A stretch of DNA of 64,000 bases from Hymenobacter sp. GOD-10R (lineage in GTDB: Bacteria; Bacteroidota; Bacteroidia; Cytophagales; Hymenobacteraceae): contig NZ_CP141184.1 of the NCBI RefSeq assembly GCF_035609205.1, positions 1,240,001 to 1,304,000 of the forward strand, given 5' to 3'. This document shows, one piece after another, positions 17,194 through 24,403 of this stretch; the stretch's first letter is position 1; each line of letters starts with the position of its first letter. The notes under the pieces were generated by a model. It saw nothing but the letters and a program-made list of their open reading frames with translations, was not told the origin of the DNA and did no database searches. A program made the position numbers and the translations under genes.

Positions 17194-17604
17194 CTACTGT
17201 AACTGCTGTACTTTTAAGACGTCACGCGTCAACTCTATGACTCTCAGGCGGTACTTGCCCGAGCCATACTGAGCAGAAAACTGCGTATGAATGATAGCAT
17301 CCTGCTCCCAAGTCCAGGTTCCGACCTCCGTCGGAATAGAGCCGCCATCGTTAGCCGCTGGGCTGTAGGTTACCAGCCGCCCATCTGCGTAGAAAAGAAA
17401 GCCCGTGCGTGGCCACGAAGGAGGAAACGCGTAGCCTTCGGGCCGATAAATCTGTACGGAGCTGTTGGCCGGTTCTTCTTCGTGCGATCTTAGCCAAGTC
17501 CGGTCAATCAGCTTTGTTTGCGTCGGTTTAACGTCGGCGTCAGACTTGCACGAAGCTAGTTGCGCAAACAAAAAGACGGTAAGGAGTAGTGTTAGGAGTC
17601 GCAT
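17194..17604 (-). CDS. Small lipoprotein, tandem paralogue 1
   Basis: 136 residues from the ATG at 17604, which starts a lipoprotein leader (MRLLTLLLTVFLFAQLASC). The body holds DRTWLRSHEEE, QIYRPEGYAFPPSWPRTGFLFYADGRLVTYS and VGTWTWEQDA, ending RDVLKVQQLQ. The same succession (RTWLHAQEE, VYRPNTYSFPPSRGRTGFSF, GTWKPES, KDVLKVRRVQ) is seen in the gene at 18224-18616, so they are duplicates. The pattern of a wild-type strand followed by GTW resembles lipocalin-like small domains, but no named family is certain. Confidence 0.72.
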   Translation of the reverse strand: MRLLTLLLTVFLFAQLASCKSDADVKPTQTKLIDRTWLRSHEEEPANSSVQIYRPEGYAFPPSWPRTGFLFYADGRLVTYSPAANDGGSIPTEVGTWTWEQDAIIHTQFSAQYGSGKYRLRVIELTRDVLKVQQLQ

Positions 17605-17625
17605 CAAAGGAGGGAAAAGTTGCAG

Positions 17626-17690
17626 CCAAGAGCCTCCAGCCACGTCGAATGGTTGCAAGCGCTACTGCACCCGCCGCACTTTTAACGGCA
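17626..17690 (-). pseudogene. 3' remnant of a deleted tandem lipoprotein gene
   Basis: Positions 17626-17682 repeat 18188-18244 almost base for base (57 nt, a handful of mismatches). In the latter copy this is the last codons and stop of the lipoprotein gene at 18224 plus its downstream spacer. In the former copy it stands alone with no gene body attached; the minus strand reads like the end AAAGTGCGGCGGGTGCAGTAG. This points to a past duplication of the unit followed by loss of one gene. Confidence 0.6.
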
Positions 17691-17752
17691 CGGTTTATAG
17701 GCTACCTATGGCCGCACTTCAGAATACCCAAGCGCCGCAATTTAGCTAGGCT

Positions 17753-18151
17753 CTAAAACACGTAGTGCGCCTGCACCACGCTATCCTGTACCGACTCAAT
17801 GACAAGGCTGAATTCCTTGTATTTAGTATCAGTTGGCTTGACCTTGAACGTCTGCTCGTCCGTGCTCGTCCAGGTGCCAAGAATGGTAAGCCCTTCATCA
17901 GCGGGACCAAACGTGTAACGGACAAAGGAGCCATCACGTCCAAGTTGAAATGCCTCAAGACCAAAGCTAGGCATGAGGGTTTTTACAGGCTTATAAGTAA
18001 AAGTGTAGGAGCCTAGTTCGTTTACCTTCGACGTGGTGGCTTGCCATTTTACCCCAAATAATGGGCTTTCAGGCGTAACCTCATTGTTATCCTTGCAGCT
18101 GCTAGCTAAAAAAAGGAACAGAAAAAAGGAGAGTACATAGGAGAAGCGCAT
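17753..18151 (-). CDS. Small lipoprotein, tandem member 2 (divergent)
   Basis: 132 residues with a lipoprotein leader (MRFSYVLSFFLFLFLASSC). The body has KWQATTSKVNE, FQLGRDGSFVRYTFGPADEGLTILGTWTSTDEQ and a hydrophobic tail VQAHYVF. The GSFVRY...LGTWT part recalls the neighbouring lipoproteins, but the rest is too diverged to call a clear paralogue. It sits between them on the same strand with gaps of 72 and 148 nt. Confidence 0.7.
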   Translation of the reverse strand: MRFSYVLSFFLFLFLASSCKDNNEVTPESPLFGVKWQATTSKVNELGSYTFTYKPVKTLMPSFGLEAFQLGRDGSFVRYTFGPADEGLTILGTWTSTDEQTFKVKPTDTKYKEFSLVIESVQDSVVQAHYVF

Positions 18152-18223
18152 AAATAGAGAGGCTTTAGGTAGAACAGTTTCTTTTTACCAAGAGCCTCTA
18201 GCCGCATCGAATGGTTGCAAGTG

Positions 18224-18616
18224 CTATTGCACCCGCCGCACTTTCAGCACGTCCTTTTCCAGCGACACGATTTCCAGGCTATAATCCGGGTCACGCTTGT
18301 CGTCGAGGGCAATGCGCAGCGTATGGCTGCTTTCCGGTTTCCAAGTGCCCTTGCGTCCTTCTAAGCCATCGGTGGGCGCAATATCGAACTGGGTGAACAA
18401 GCCATTCGGGTCAAAGCTGAACCCCGTGCGGCCGCGCGACGGCGGGAAGCTATAGGTATTGGGGCGGTATACTAGCACATCGCCCTGGTCCTCTTCCTGG
18501 GCGTGGAGCCACGTGCGGTGCAGCTGCTGAAACTGCGGAGCAGAGCTCGTGTTTGGTCGGCAAGTAGCAGCTAGTAGGGCTACGCTCAGGCAAGTTAAAA
18601 GAGTGAACAAGCGCAT
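18224..18616 (-). CDS. Small lipoprotein, tandem paralogue 3
   Basis: 130 residues. The leader MRLFTLLTCLSVALLAATC ends at a lipidation Cys. The mature part (RTWLHAQEEDQGDVLVYRPN, FPPSRGRTGFSFDPNGLFTQ, GTWKPESSHTLRIALDD, ending LEKDVLKVRRVQ) aligns along its length with the gene at 17194-17604. It is the first gene of the tandem set in the direction of transcription. Its 3' end plus spacer is the sequence duplicated at 17626-17682. Confidence 0.75.
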   Translation of the reverse strand: MRLFTLLTCLSVALLAATCRPNTSSAPQFQQLHRTWLHAQEEDQGDVLVYRPNTYSFPPSRGRTGFSFDPNGLFTQFDIAPTDGLEGRKGTWKPESSHTLRIALDDKRDPDYSLEIVSLEKDVLKVRRVQ

Positions 18617-18809
18617 AAGGCAAGGAGCGAAGAAGCCTGAAGAAAGGGATTCACAAATAGCAGCAGCTTACGTACAGCTTCTAATAATACGTTGGCGGCC
18701 CAATTTAGTCATGTAGGCGATAGGGCGCTTTCGCAGTTCCCGCGTACTGTATTGTACCTTTACTTTACCACCTGGCGTCTGAGCCGCATTCCAGACGCCG
18801 CAGAACCTT

Positions 18810-20564
18810 TTGATTTTGGATAACCGCGCCCTGATCCGCGCCTTCCGTTTGGCGGCTTCGCTGCTGGAGCTGCACGACGAAAACCCGTTTAAGATTCGGG
18901 CTTATGAAGGCACTGCCGCCGCTCTGGAGCGGCTTGAGTTCCCCGTGGCCGAGGTAGAGCGCACTGGCCTGCCCGACCGCACCGGCCTGAGCAAAACCGC
19001 CGCCGCCCGCGTCGCCGAACTACTCGACACCGGCAGCTTCGACGAGCTAACCCGTTTGCTTAGCATCACTCCGCCCGGCGTGGTGGAGATGCTGAATATC
19101 AAAGGGATTGGGCCTAAAAAGATTCGGGCCTTATGGCGGGAGCTAGGTGTCGAGAGCCCAGGTGCCCTGCGCGAAGCCGCCGAGCAAGACCGCGTGAGCA
19201 AGCTCAAGGGCTTTGGTAAAAAGACCCAAGATGCCATCCTACAAGCCCTGGAGTTCAGCCAAGAGAGCCGAGGTAAGCTGCTGTATCCGCAGGCCGAAGA
19301 GCTCGGCAATGATCTAGCTGCTCGTTTGCAGGAAGCCCTGTTTACCGACCAAGTAGCGGTAGTAGGCGAAGTGCGGCGCCGCCTGGAAGTCGTGGAAACG
19401 GTGTGCCTAGTAGCTGCTACGGCTCAGCCGTGGAAAGCGCAGGAAATGCTCAACAACCTCGATGGCCTTACCGCCGATCCAGCACGTTCGGGACCATTTG
19501 CCTGGCGTGGCACGGCCACTACTTCGGGCGTGAAGGTGGAAGTGTACCTAGTGAAAAAGGAAGATTACATCAATCAATTGTTCCTGCTCACTGGCGCCGA
19601 AGCCCACCTAACAGAGCCCCTACCCGGTGCACTGCCAGGACAACCTAGCTCGTTGCGGCAGGTAGTAAAGCGCGAACAATTTTACCAGGAAGCGGCCATT
19701 TACCAGAAAGCTGGCCTACAATACGTAGAGCCCGAACTGCGTGAAGGCCTAGGAGAAATAACGCTGGCGAAGGAGCAAAAGCTGCCGCAGCTACTCGAAG
19801 ATAGCGACCTGCGGGGCTCCCTGCACAACCACAGCACCTACTCCGACGGCTCGCACACGCTGCGGCAGATGGCGGAGTTTCTGCGCGACAACGGCTACGA
19901 GTACCTAGGTATCTGCGACCACTCGCAGGCGGCACATTACGCTAATGGTCTGAACCCTGACCGGGTGCGGCAGCAGCAGCGCGAAATTGATCAGCTTAAT
20001 CAAGAACTAGCTCCGTTCCGCATCTTCAAAGGCATCGAGAGCGATATTCTGGGAGATGGGGCCTTAGACTATGCACCCGACGTGCTGGCTTCCTTCGACT
20101 TCATTGTGGCCTCGGTGCACAGCAACCTAAAGATGGATGAGCAACGCGCTACTAATCGCCTGTTGCGCGCCATCGAAAACCCCTACACCACCATGCTAGG
20201 GCACCCAACGGGCCGGTTGTTGTTGCGGCGCGAAGGATATCCCATCAACTATAAAGCCGTTATCGACGCTTGTGCCCAGCACAATGTCATTATCGAAATC
20301 AACGCTAACCCGTGGCGGCTTGATCTGGATTGGCGGTGGGTACGCTACGCCCTGGACCAAGGCGTGAAGCTGAGCATCAACCCCGACGCGCACCACACCA
20401 ACGGCTACGCCGACATGCGCTACGGGGTCATGATGGGTCGCAAAGGTGGTCTGACGAAGGAAATGACCTTTAATGCGCTATCAGGTGAGGAAATGGCCGC
20501 CTACTTTGCTGAGCGTAAAGCGAACATCAAGCCCGCGGAGGTATTCAAAACGACGTTATTCTAA
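18810..20564 (+). CDS. polX: PolX family protein (DNA polymerase X/PHP) with altered polymerase site
   Basis: 584 residues from TTG at 18810; a second in-frame TTG two codons on (18816) gives the family-like start MDNRALI. No ATG fits. Domains: N-terminal helix-hairpin-helix region (ENPFKIRAYEG, IKGIGPKKIRALW, GFGKKTQDAI, to about 150), a nucleotidyltransferase core (about 180-320) and a PHP domain (about 333-584). The PHP metal site looks complete: LHNHSTYSDG (His339, His341), ICDHSQ, GIESDI, VASVHSNL, GHPTGR, NPDAHH. In the core, the bacterial PolX motif GSxRR...DxD reads GEVRR...TVC and the third Asp is Glu244. Polymerisation is therefore doubtful, while the nuclease of the PHP domain is likely kept. 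Role: repair. Confidence 0.85.
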   Translation: MILDNRALIRAFRLAASLLELHDENPFKIRAYEGTAAALERLEFPVAEVERTGLPDRTGLSKTAAARVAELLDTGSFDELTRLLSITPPGVVEMLNIKGIGPKKIRALWRELGVESPGALREAAEQDRVSKLKGFGKKTQDAILQALEFSQESRGKLLYPQAEELGNDLAARLQEALFTDQVAVVGEVRRRLEVVETVCLVAATAQPWKAQEMLNNLDGLTADPARSGPFAWRGTATTSGVKVEVYLVKKEDYINQLFLLTGAEAHLTEPLPGALPGQPSSLRQVVKREQFYQEAAIYQKAGLQYVEPELREGLGEITLAKEQKLPQLLEDSDLRGSLHNHSTYSDGSHTLRQMAEFLRDNGYEYLGICDHSQAAHYANGLNPDRVRQQQREIDQLNQELAPFRIFKGIESDILGDGALDYAPDVLASFDFIVASVHSNLKMDEQRATNRLLRAIENPYTTMLGHPTGRLLLRREGYPINYKAVIDACAQHNVIIEINANPWRLDLDWRWVRYALDQGVKLSINPDAHHTNGYADMRYGVMMGRKGGLTKEMTFNALSGEEMAAYFAERKANIKPAEVFKTTLF

Positions 20565-20638
20565 AAGCTAGGTAGCAGCCACGCAACGTAATCAGTCTAG
20601 TGTAGACTCTTCTCGTTGCGTGGCCTGCCACCTAGCTT
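20565..20638 (+). terminator. Long imperfect hairpin after polX
   Basis: AAGCTAGGTAGCAGCCACGCAACG (24 nt, written here as its ends AAGCTAGG and CGCAACG; arm 20565-20588) pairs with 20614-20638 with small bulges. A nested stem AGTCTA-GTG-TAGACT lies in the loop. No clean T-tract follows, so it may be a Rho-assisted or RNA-protecting hairpin. Confidence 0.5.
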
Positions 20639-20737
20639 GGTAATAAAAATCTTCGGGTTGGTGAAATAGAGTAGAAAGGGTTTCTGTTCTACCATGCGCT
20701 AGGAGCCGATTACCGTGCTACATCCTACCAAACCTTT

Positions 20738-21808
20738 ATGAAAATTCTTGTTCTGCGCTTTTCCTCTATTGGTGATATTGTGCTGACCACACCCGTAATC
20801 CGCGGGTTGAAGCAGCAGGTGCCCGGCGCGCAGGTGCATTATTGCACGAAACCCGCGTACCGTGGCATTATCGAGTCGAACCCCTACATAGACAAAACGC
20901 ATTACCTCACTGGCACATTAGGTGAGCTGATCAAGGAATTGCAGGCCGAGCGCTTTGACTTTGTGGTTGATCTGCACAATAACCTGCGTACGGCCATGAT
21001 AAAGCTACGCTTGGGGGTGCATGCATCCAGCTTCGAGAAGCTGAATCTGCAAAAGTGGCTGCTAGTGCGCTTCAAGATCAACACGCTGCCGCACGTACAC
21101 ATCGTGGACCGGTACCTAGCCGCCGCGGCCCCGCTCGGCGTGCGCAACGACGGCAAAGGACTTGACTACTTTATTCCTACTAAAGATGAAGTCGACTTGG
21201 AGGTATTGCCTGCGGAGTTTCAGCGGGGCTACGTGGCGTTTGCCATCGGTGCGCAACACGCCACCAAGCGCCTGCCCGTAGAACGGATCATTGAGTTGTG
21301 CGCCTTATTGCGGCGGCCAGTCGTGTTGCTAGGCGGCCCCGAAGACGAAAGCACCGGCCACGTCATTGAGCTGCATTTTGAACAGCAGCGCCAGCAAGCA
21401 AAAGTCGACAACCTAGCTTTGCGCAGCGTGCCCGACAGTCCGTACTACTTCCCCCGAAACACGAGTGCGCGCCCCGCGCAAACGTCAATTTACAACGCGT
21501 GCGGGCATTTTTCACTTAATCAATCGGCTTCGCTAGTGCGGCAATCGGAGTTCGTTGTGAGCCACGATACCGGCTTGATGCACATTGCGGCGGCGTTCAA
21601 AAAGGAAATCTTCAGTGTGTGGGGCAATACGGTGCCGGCTTTTGGCATGTACCCGTACCGCACCGAGTTCCGCATTCTGGAGCGGGAGGGGCTGAGCTGC
21701 CGGCCGTGCTCGAAGATAGGCTACGCCAAGTGCCCGCTCGGCCATTTCAAGTGCATGCGCGAAATACCGTTCAACCTAGATCTGCCACCAGCCCGCGACG
21801 GGCGCTGA
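20738..21808 (+). CDS. Family 9 glycosyltransferase (ADP-heptose:LPS heptosyltransferase-like)
   Basis: 356 residues. The GT9 start MKILVLRFSSIGDIVLTTPVIRG binds the nucleotide-sugar side. Further blocks are VDLHNNLRTAMIKLRL, VAFAIGAQHATKRLPVERI, VVLLGGPEDESTGHVIE and FVVSHDTGLMHIAAAFKKEIFSVWGNTVPAFGMYP. The Cys-rich end (LSCRPCSKIGYAKCPLGHFKCM) parallels that of the glycosyltransferase at 9187-10215, suggesting an old duplication and a shared pathway in lipopolysaccharide core synthesis. It is probably the first gene of a short plus-strand run with osmC-like downstream (72-nt gap), although their functions are unrelated. Confidence 0.92.
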   Translation: MKILVLRFSSIGDIVLTTPVIRGLKQQVPGAQVHYCTKPAYRGIIESNPYIDKTHYLTGTLGELIKELQAERFDFVVDLHNNLRTAMIKLRLGVHASSFEKLNLQKWLLVRFKINTLPHVHIVDRYLAAAAPLGVRNDGKGLDYFIPTKDEVDLEVLPAEFQRGYVAFAIGAQHATKRLPVERIIELCALLRRPVVLLGGPEDESTGHVIELHFEQQRQQAKVDNLALRSVPDSPYYFPRNTSARPAQTSIYNACGHFSLNQSASLVRQSEFVVSHDTGLMHIAAAFKKEIFSVWGNTVPAFGMYPYRTEFRILEREGLSCRPCSKIGYAKCPLGHFKCMREIPFNLDLPPARDGR

Positions 21809-21880
21809 GCAACGCAAAAACAATATGGCTGCGGATGTGTAGTTTGGGGCGCGTATTATTCGCTACCCACCCCCAAACTC

Positions 21881-22330
21881 ATGGAAGCATCTCCTCTTAT
21901 TCCTGCTAGTGTTGTTATTAAAGTTGGTCCGGCAGCGCTGTTAGCCGAAGTGCATGCTGGCCGCCACACCTTCTTTCTGGATGAGCCAGTTGCCGTGGGA
22001 GGACAAGACCTAGGTCCTACGCCCTACGATATGTTGTTATCGGCCCTTGGCTCTTGCACCGCCATCACGTTGCGCTTGTATGCCACGCAGAAAAAATGGC
22101 CCTTAGAAAGTATTGAAGTGCATCTGAGCCACCAGCGCGTACACCGCAAAGACTGCGACAAGTGCGAAGCGTCGGGTGAAATGCTGGAAGAAGTGTACAA
22201 GGAGCTGCGCTTGTTGGGGCCTCTTAGCCCCGAGCAACGCCAGCGCCTGCAGGTCATCTCCGAAAAATGTCCAGTGCAAAAAACGCTAACCAGCGGTGCT
22301 ATGCGCATTATTACCACCGTCGCTGAGTAG
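21881..22330 (+). CDS. OsmC family peroxiredoxin-like protein
   Basis: 149 residues. The OsmC/Ohr family reduces organic hydroperoxides with a cysteine pair; here the first Cys is in LGSCTAITLRLYA (near residue 65) and the second in SEKCPVQKTL (near 129). The family signature GPTPYDMLLSALGSC is intact. An extra CxxC (KDCDKCE, near residue 90) lies in the loop before the long helix, as in the YhfA-like OsmC subgroup. It acts in the cytoplasm. The zinc-finger gene starts 40 nt downstream on the same strand. Confidence 0.92.
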   Translation: MEASPLIPASVVIKVGPAALLAEVHAGRHTFFLDEPVAVGGQDLGPTPYDMLLSALGSCTAITLRLYATQKKWPLESIEVHLSHQRVHRKDCDKCEASGEMLEEVYKELRLLGPLSPEQRQRLQVISEKCPVQKTLTSGAMRIITTVAE

Positions 22331-22370
22331 ATTGCCGCTTGGCCCTATTAACCTGCTAAAAACAAACTTT

Positions 22371-22637
22371 ATGGCTCTCTGCGCGCACCTCCAAGCTATT
22401 GAAACGATCATTCCGACTCCGTCCGAGCACGTCTGCCCCGAGTGCGTAGCCATGGGCGACACCTGGGTGCACTTACGCGTGTGCCAGACCTGCGGGCACG
22501 TTGGCTGCTGCGATTCTTCTAAGAACAAGCATGCTACCCATCACTTTCATGCAAGCAGTCACCCCGTCGTCTCGTCGGGCGAAGTGGGCGAGCAGTGGGT
22601 GTGGTGCTACGCTGACAGTCAAATGGCGGAATATTAG
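22371..22637 (+). CDS. UBP-type zinc finger protein
   Basis: 88 residues from the ATG at 22371. It carries the UBP (ubiquitin-specific-protease) zinc finger: CAHL, CPECVAMGDTWVHLRVCQTCGHVGCCDSS (split here as CPEC, RVCQTCGHVGCCDSS), then KHATHHFHASSHPVV and WVWCYAD. The Cys/His spacing is the same as in eukaryotic ZnF-UBP domains, where it binds the C-terminal tail of ubiquitin. Bacterial versions are common but their ligand is unknown. It is likely cotranscribed with the OsmC gene. There are no other domains. Confidence 0.9.
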   Translation: MALCAHLQAIETIIPTPSEHVCPECVAMGDTWVHLRVCQTCGHVGCCDSSKNKHATHHFHASSHPVVSSGEVGEQWVWCYADSQMAEY

Positions 22638-22677
22638 TAGGTGAAGCTAGCTTCGCCGATGCTGCTTTAGAAGCGCA

Positions 22678-22719
22678 AAACGAAGAACGGGCCGCTAGCT
22701 AGCGACCCGTTCTTCGTTT
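22678..22719. terminator. 42-bp near-perfect palindrome, bidirectional terminator
   Basis: Arms 22678-22698 and 22699-22719 are complementary with one mismatch, centred on GCTAGCTAGC like the palindrome at 14153-14218. It lies between the convergent zinc-finger and serS genes, and A/T-runs flank it on both sides. Confidence 0.75.
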
Positions 22720-22735
22720 CAGGCAAACAGAAGTA

Positions 22736-24010
22736 TTACCCAATCTTCTCAAATCCGCAGTAGCTGTGTAGCACCTGCGGCAGGCGGATACCATCTTCCG
22801 TCTGGTTGTTTTCTAACAAGGCGGCCACGATGCGCGGCAAGGCTAGGGCCGAGCCATTGAGCGTGTGCAACAGCTGCGTTTTGCCGCCTTCGGCGCGGTA
22901 GCGGAGCTTGAGGCGATTGGCTTGGTACGTTTCAAAGTTGCTGGCCGAGCTTACTTCCAGCCAACGACCTTGTGCAGCACTCCACACTTCCAAGTCATAA
23001 GTGAGGGCCGAGGTAAAGCTCATATCGCCGCCGCAGAGGCGTAGCACGCGGTAAGGCAGCTCTAGCTTTTGCAGCAAGCCTTCGATGTGCGCCCGCATGT
23101 CTTCCAGAATGGCGTAGCTCTGCTCAGGAGCGGCAATCTGCACGATTTCAACTTTATCGAACTGGTGCAGGCGGTTGAGGCCGCGCACATCAGCGCCCCA
23201 GCTGCCGGCTTCACGGCGGAAGCAAGGCGTGTAGCCAGCATTGCGGATGGGCAGCTTTTCCGCCGGAATAATCTCGTCGCGGTAGAGGTTGGTAATGGGC
23301 ACCTCCGCCGTCGGAATCAGATACAAGTTGTCTTGGGCGTCGTGGTACATCTGCCCGTCTTTATCCGGCAGCTGCCCCGTGCCGTAGCCCGATGCTTCAT
23401 TCACCAGGATAGGTGGTTGCACCTCGAAGTAGCCAGCGTTGCGCGCCTCATCCAGAAAGAAGTTGATAAGAGCCCGCTGCAACCTAGCTCCCTGGCCTTT
23501 GTACACCGGAAAACCTGCGCCGGTGATCTTATTGCCTAACTCAAAGTCGATGATATCGTACTTCTTAATCAGCTCCCAGTGGGGGAGGGCATGGGCGGGT
23601 AGCTCCGGCTTGGGGCCGTGTTCGGCTACTACTTCATTATCGGCAGGGGTGCGGCCAGCGGGTACGCTGCTGTGAGGCAAGTTGGGTAGCTTTACCAAGG
23701 CTTGGTGGAGCGAAGCTTCAACCTGCGTTAATTCTTCAGCCGCTGCTTTGGTTTGTTGCTTTAGCGTAGCCGTACGGGCCTTAAGCGTTTCAGCGCCGGC
23801 TTTGTCGCCGCTTTTCATTAGGCCACCGATCTGGCGGGCTAGCTCATTGGCTTCGGCCTGGGCTTGGTCGTGCTCCGTTTGGAGCTGACGGCGCCGTTGA
23901 TCGAGGTCGAGAATGGCGGCCACTTCCGTTTGGGCGTTGGGATAGTGTTTTTTCGCCAAACCAGCCAAGACGAGGTCAGTTTGCTCTTTTAATACAGAAA
24001 CTTGCAGCAT
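22736..24010 (-). CDS. serS: Serine--tRNA ligase
   Basis: 424 residues from the ATG at 24010 (MLQVSVLKEQTDLVLAGLAK), the normal bacterial length; an upstream in-frame ATG would add 39 hydrophobic residues unlike the family. Domains: N-terminal two-helix coiled-coil arm (about 25-105) that grips tRNA-Ser, then the class II catalytic core. Motif 2 reads CFRREAGSWGADVRGLNRLHQFDKVE and motif 3 LHTLNGSALALPRIVAALLENNQ. TAEVP, the serine-binding signature, is present. It charges tRNA-Ser in the cytoplasm. A possible -7 box (TACTTTTG on the minus strand, 24040-24047) lies 30 nt upstream, but its -33 spacing is off. Confidence 0.97.
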   Translation of the reverse strand: MLQVSVLKEQTDLVLAGLAKKHYPNAQTEVAAILDLDQRRRQLQTEHDQAQAEANELARQIGGLMKSGDKAGAETLKARTATLKQQTKAAAEELTQVEASLHQALVKLPNLPHSSVPAGRTPADNEVVAEHGPKPELPAHALPHWELIKKYDIIDFELGNKITGAGFPVYKGQGARLQRALINFFLDEARNAGYFEVQPPILVNEASGYGTGQLPDKDGQMYHDAQDNLYLIPTAEVPITNLYRDEIIPAEKLPIRNAGYTPCFRREAGSWGADVRGLNRLHQFDKVEIVQIAAPEQSYAILEDMRAHIEGLLQKLELPYRVLRLCGGDMSFTSALTYDLEVWSAAQGRWLEVSSASNFETYQANRLKLRYRAEGGKTQLLHTLNGSALALPRIVAALLENNQTEDGIRLPQVLHSYCGFEKIG

Positions 24011-24403
24011 ATAGCAGAAAACGCGTAGTGGAATGGGAACAAAAGTAGATAGAAGTAACGTAAGCAACATGCAAGGAGCTTGGTACGTATTGAAGGAATC
24101 AAGTTTGGCTAGCTTATTGGCTAGCAACCCGTAGAACTTATAAATTTCGTGTATCCTATTTGGCGGTTCGGGCGTATTCTGTTAACATTGCGTTAGCAAG
24201 CCGGCTGCTGATGCCGGGCCCGCAGTTAGTATTTCTCGCGTACGGCCCGCTTTCTTTCCAGCGCCTCCCCTACTATCACCCCGGGTTTAGTGCTACTCTC
24301 AATGTCGCGCGCCGTTCTGCGGCTACTCACCCTTGTCAGGTTTGATCTATAGTGCTCCATTGCCGGTTCTGTGCCCTGTCCGTTTTTTCCTCCTGTTTAG
24401 TTT
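24011..24403. other. Divergent intergenic region between serS and rho
   Basis: About 390 nt without a credible gene. It must hold promoters for both serS and rho. Apart from the weak serS -7 candidate at 24040-24047 I find no clear consensus element and no hairpin that would suggest autoregulation of rho by attenuation. Confidence 0.5.

Noticed and set aside
24160-24345. 61-residue plus-strand frame between serS and rho
   Set aside because: No ribosome-binding or family feature; composition is like intergenic DNA.
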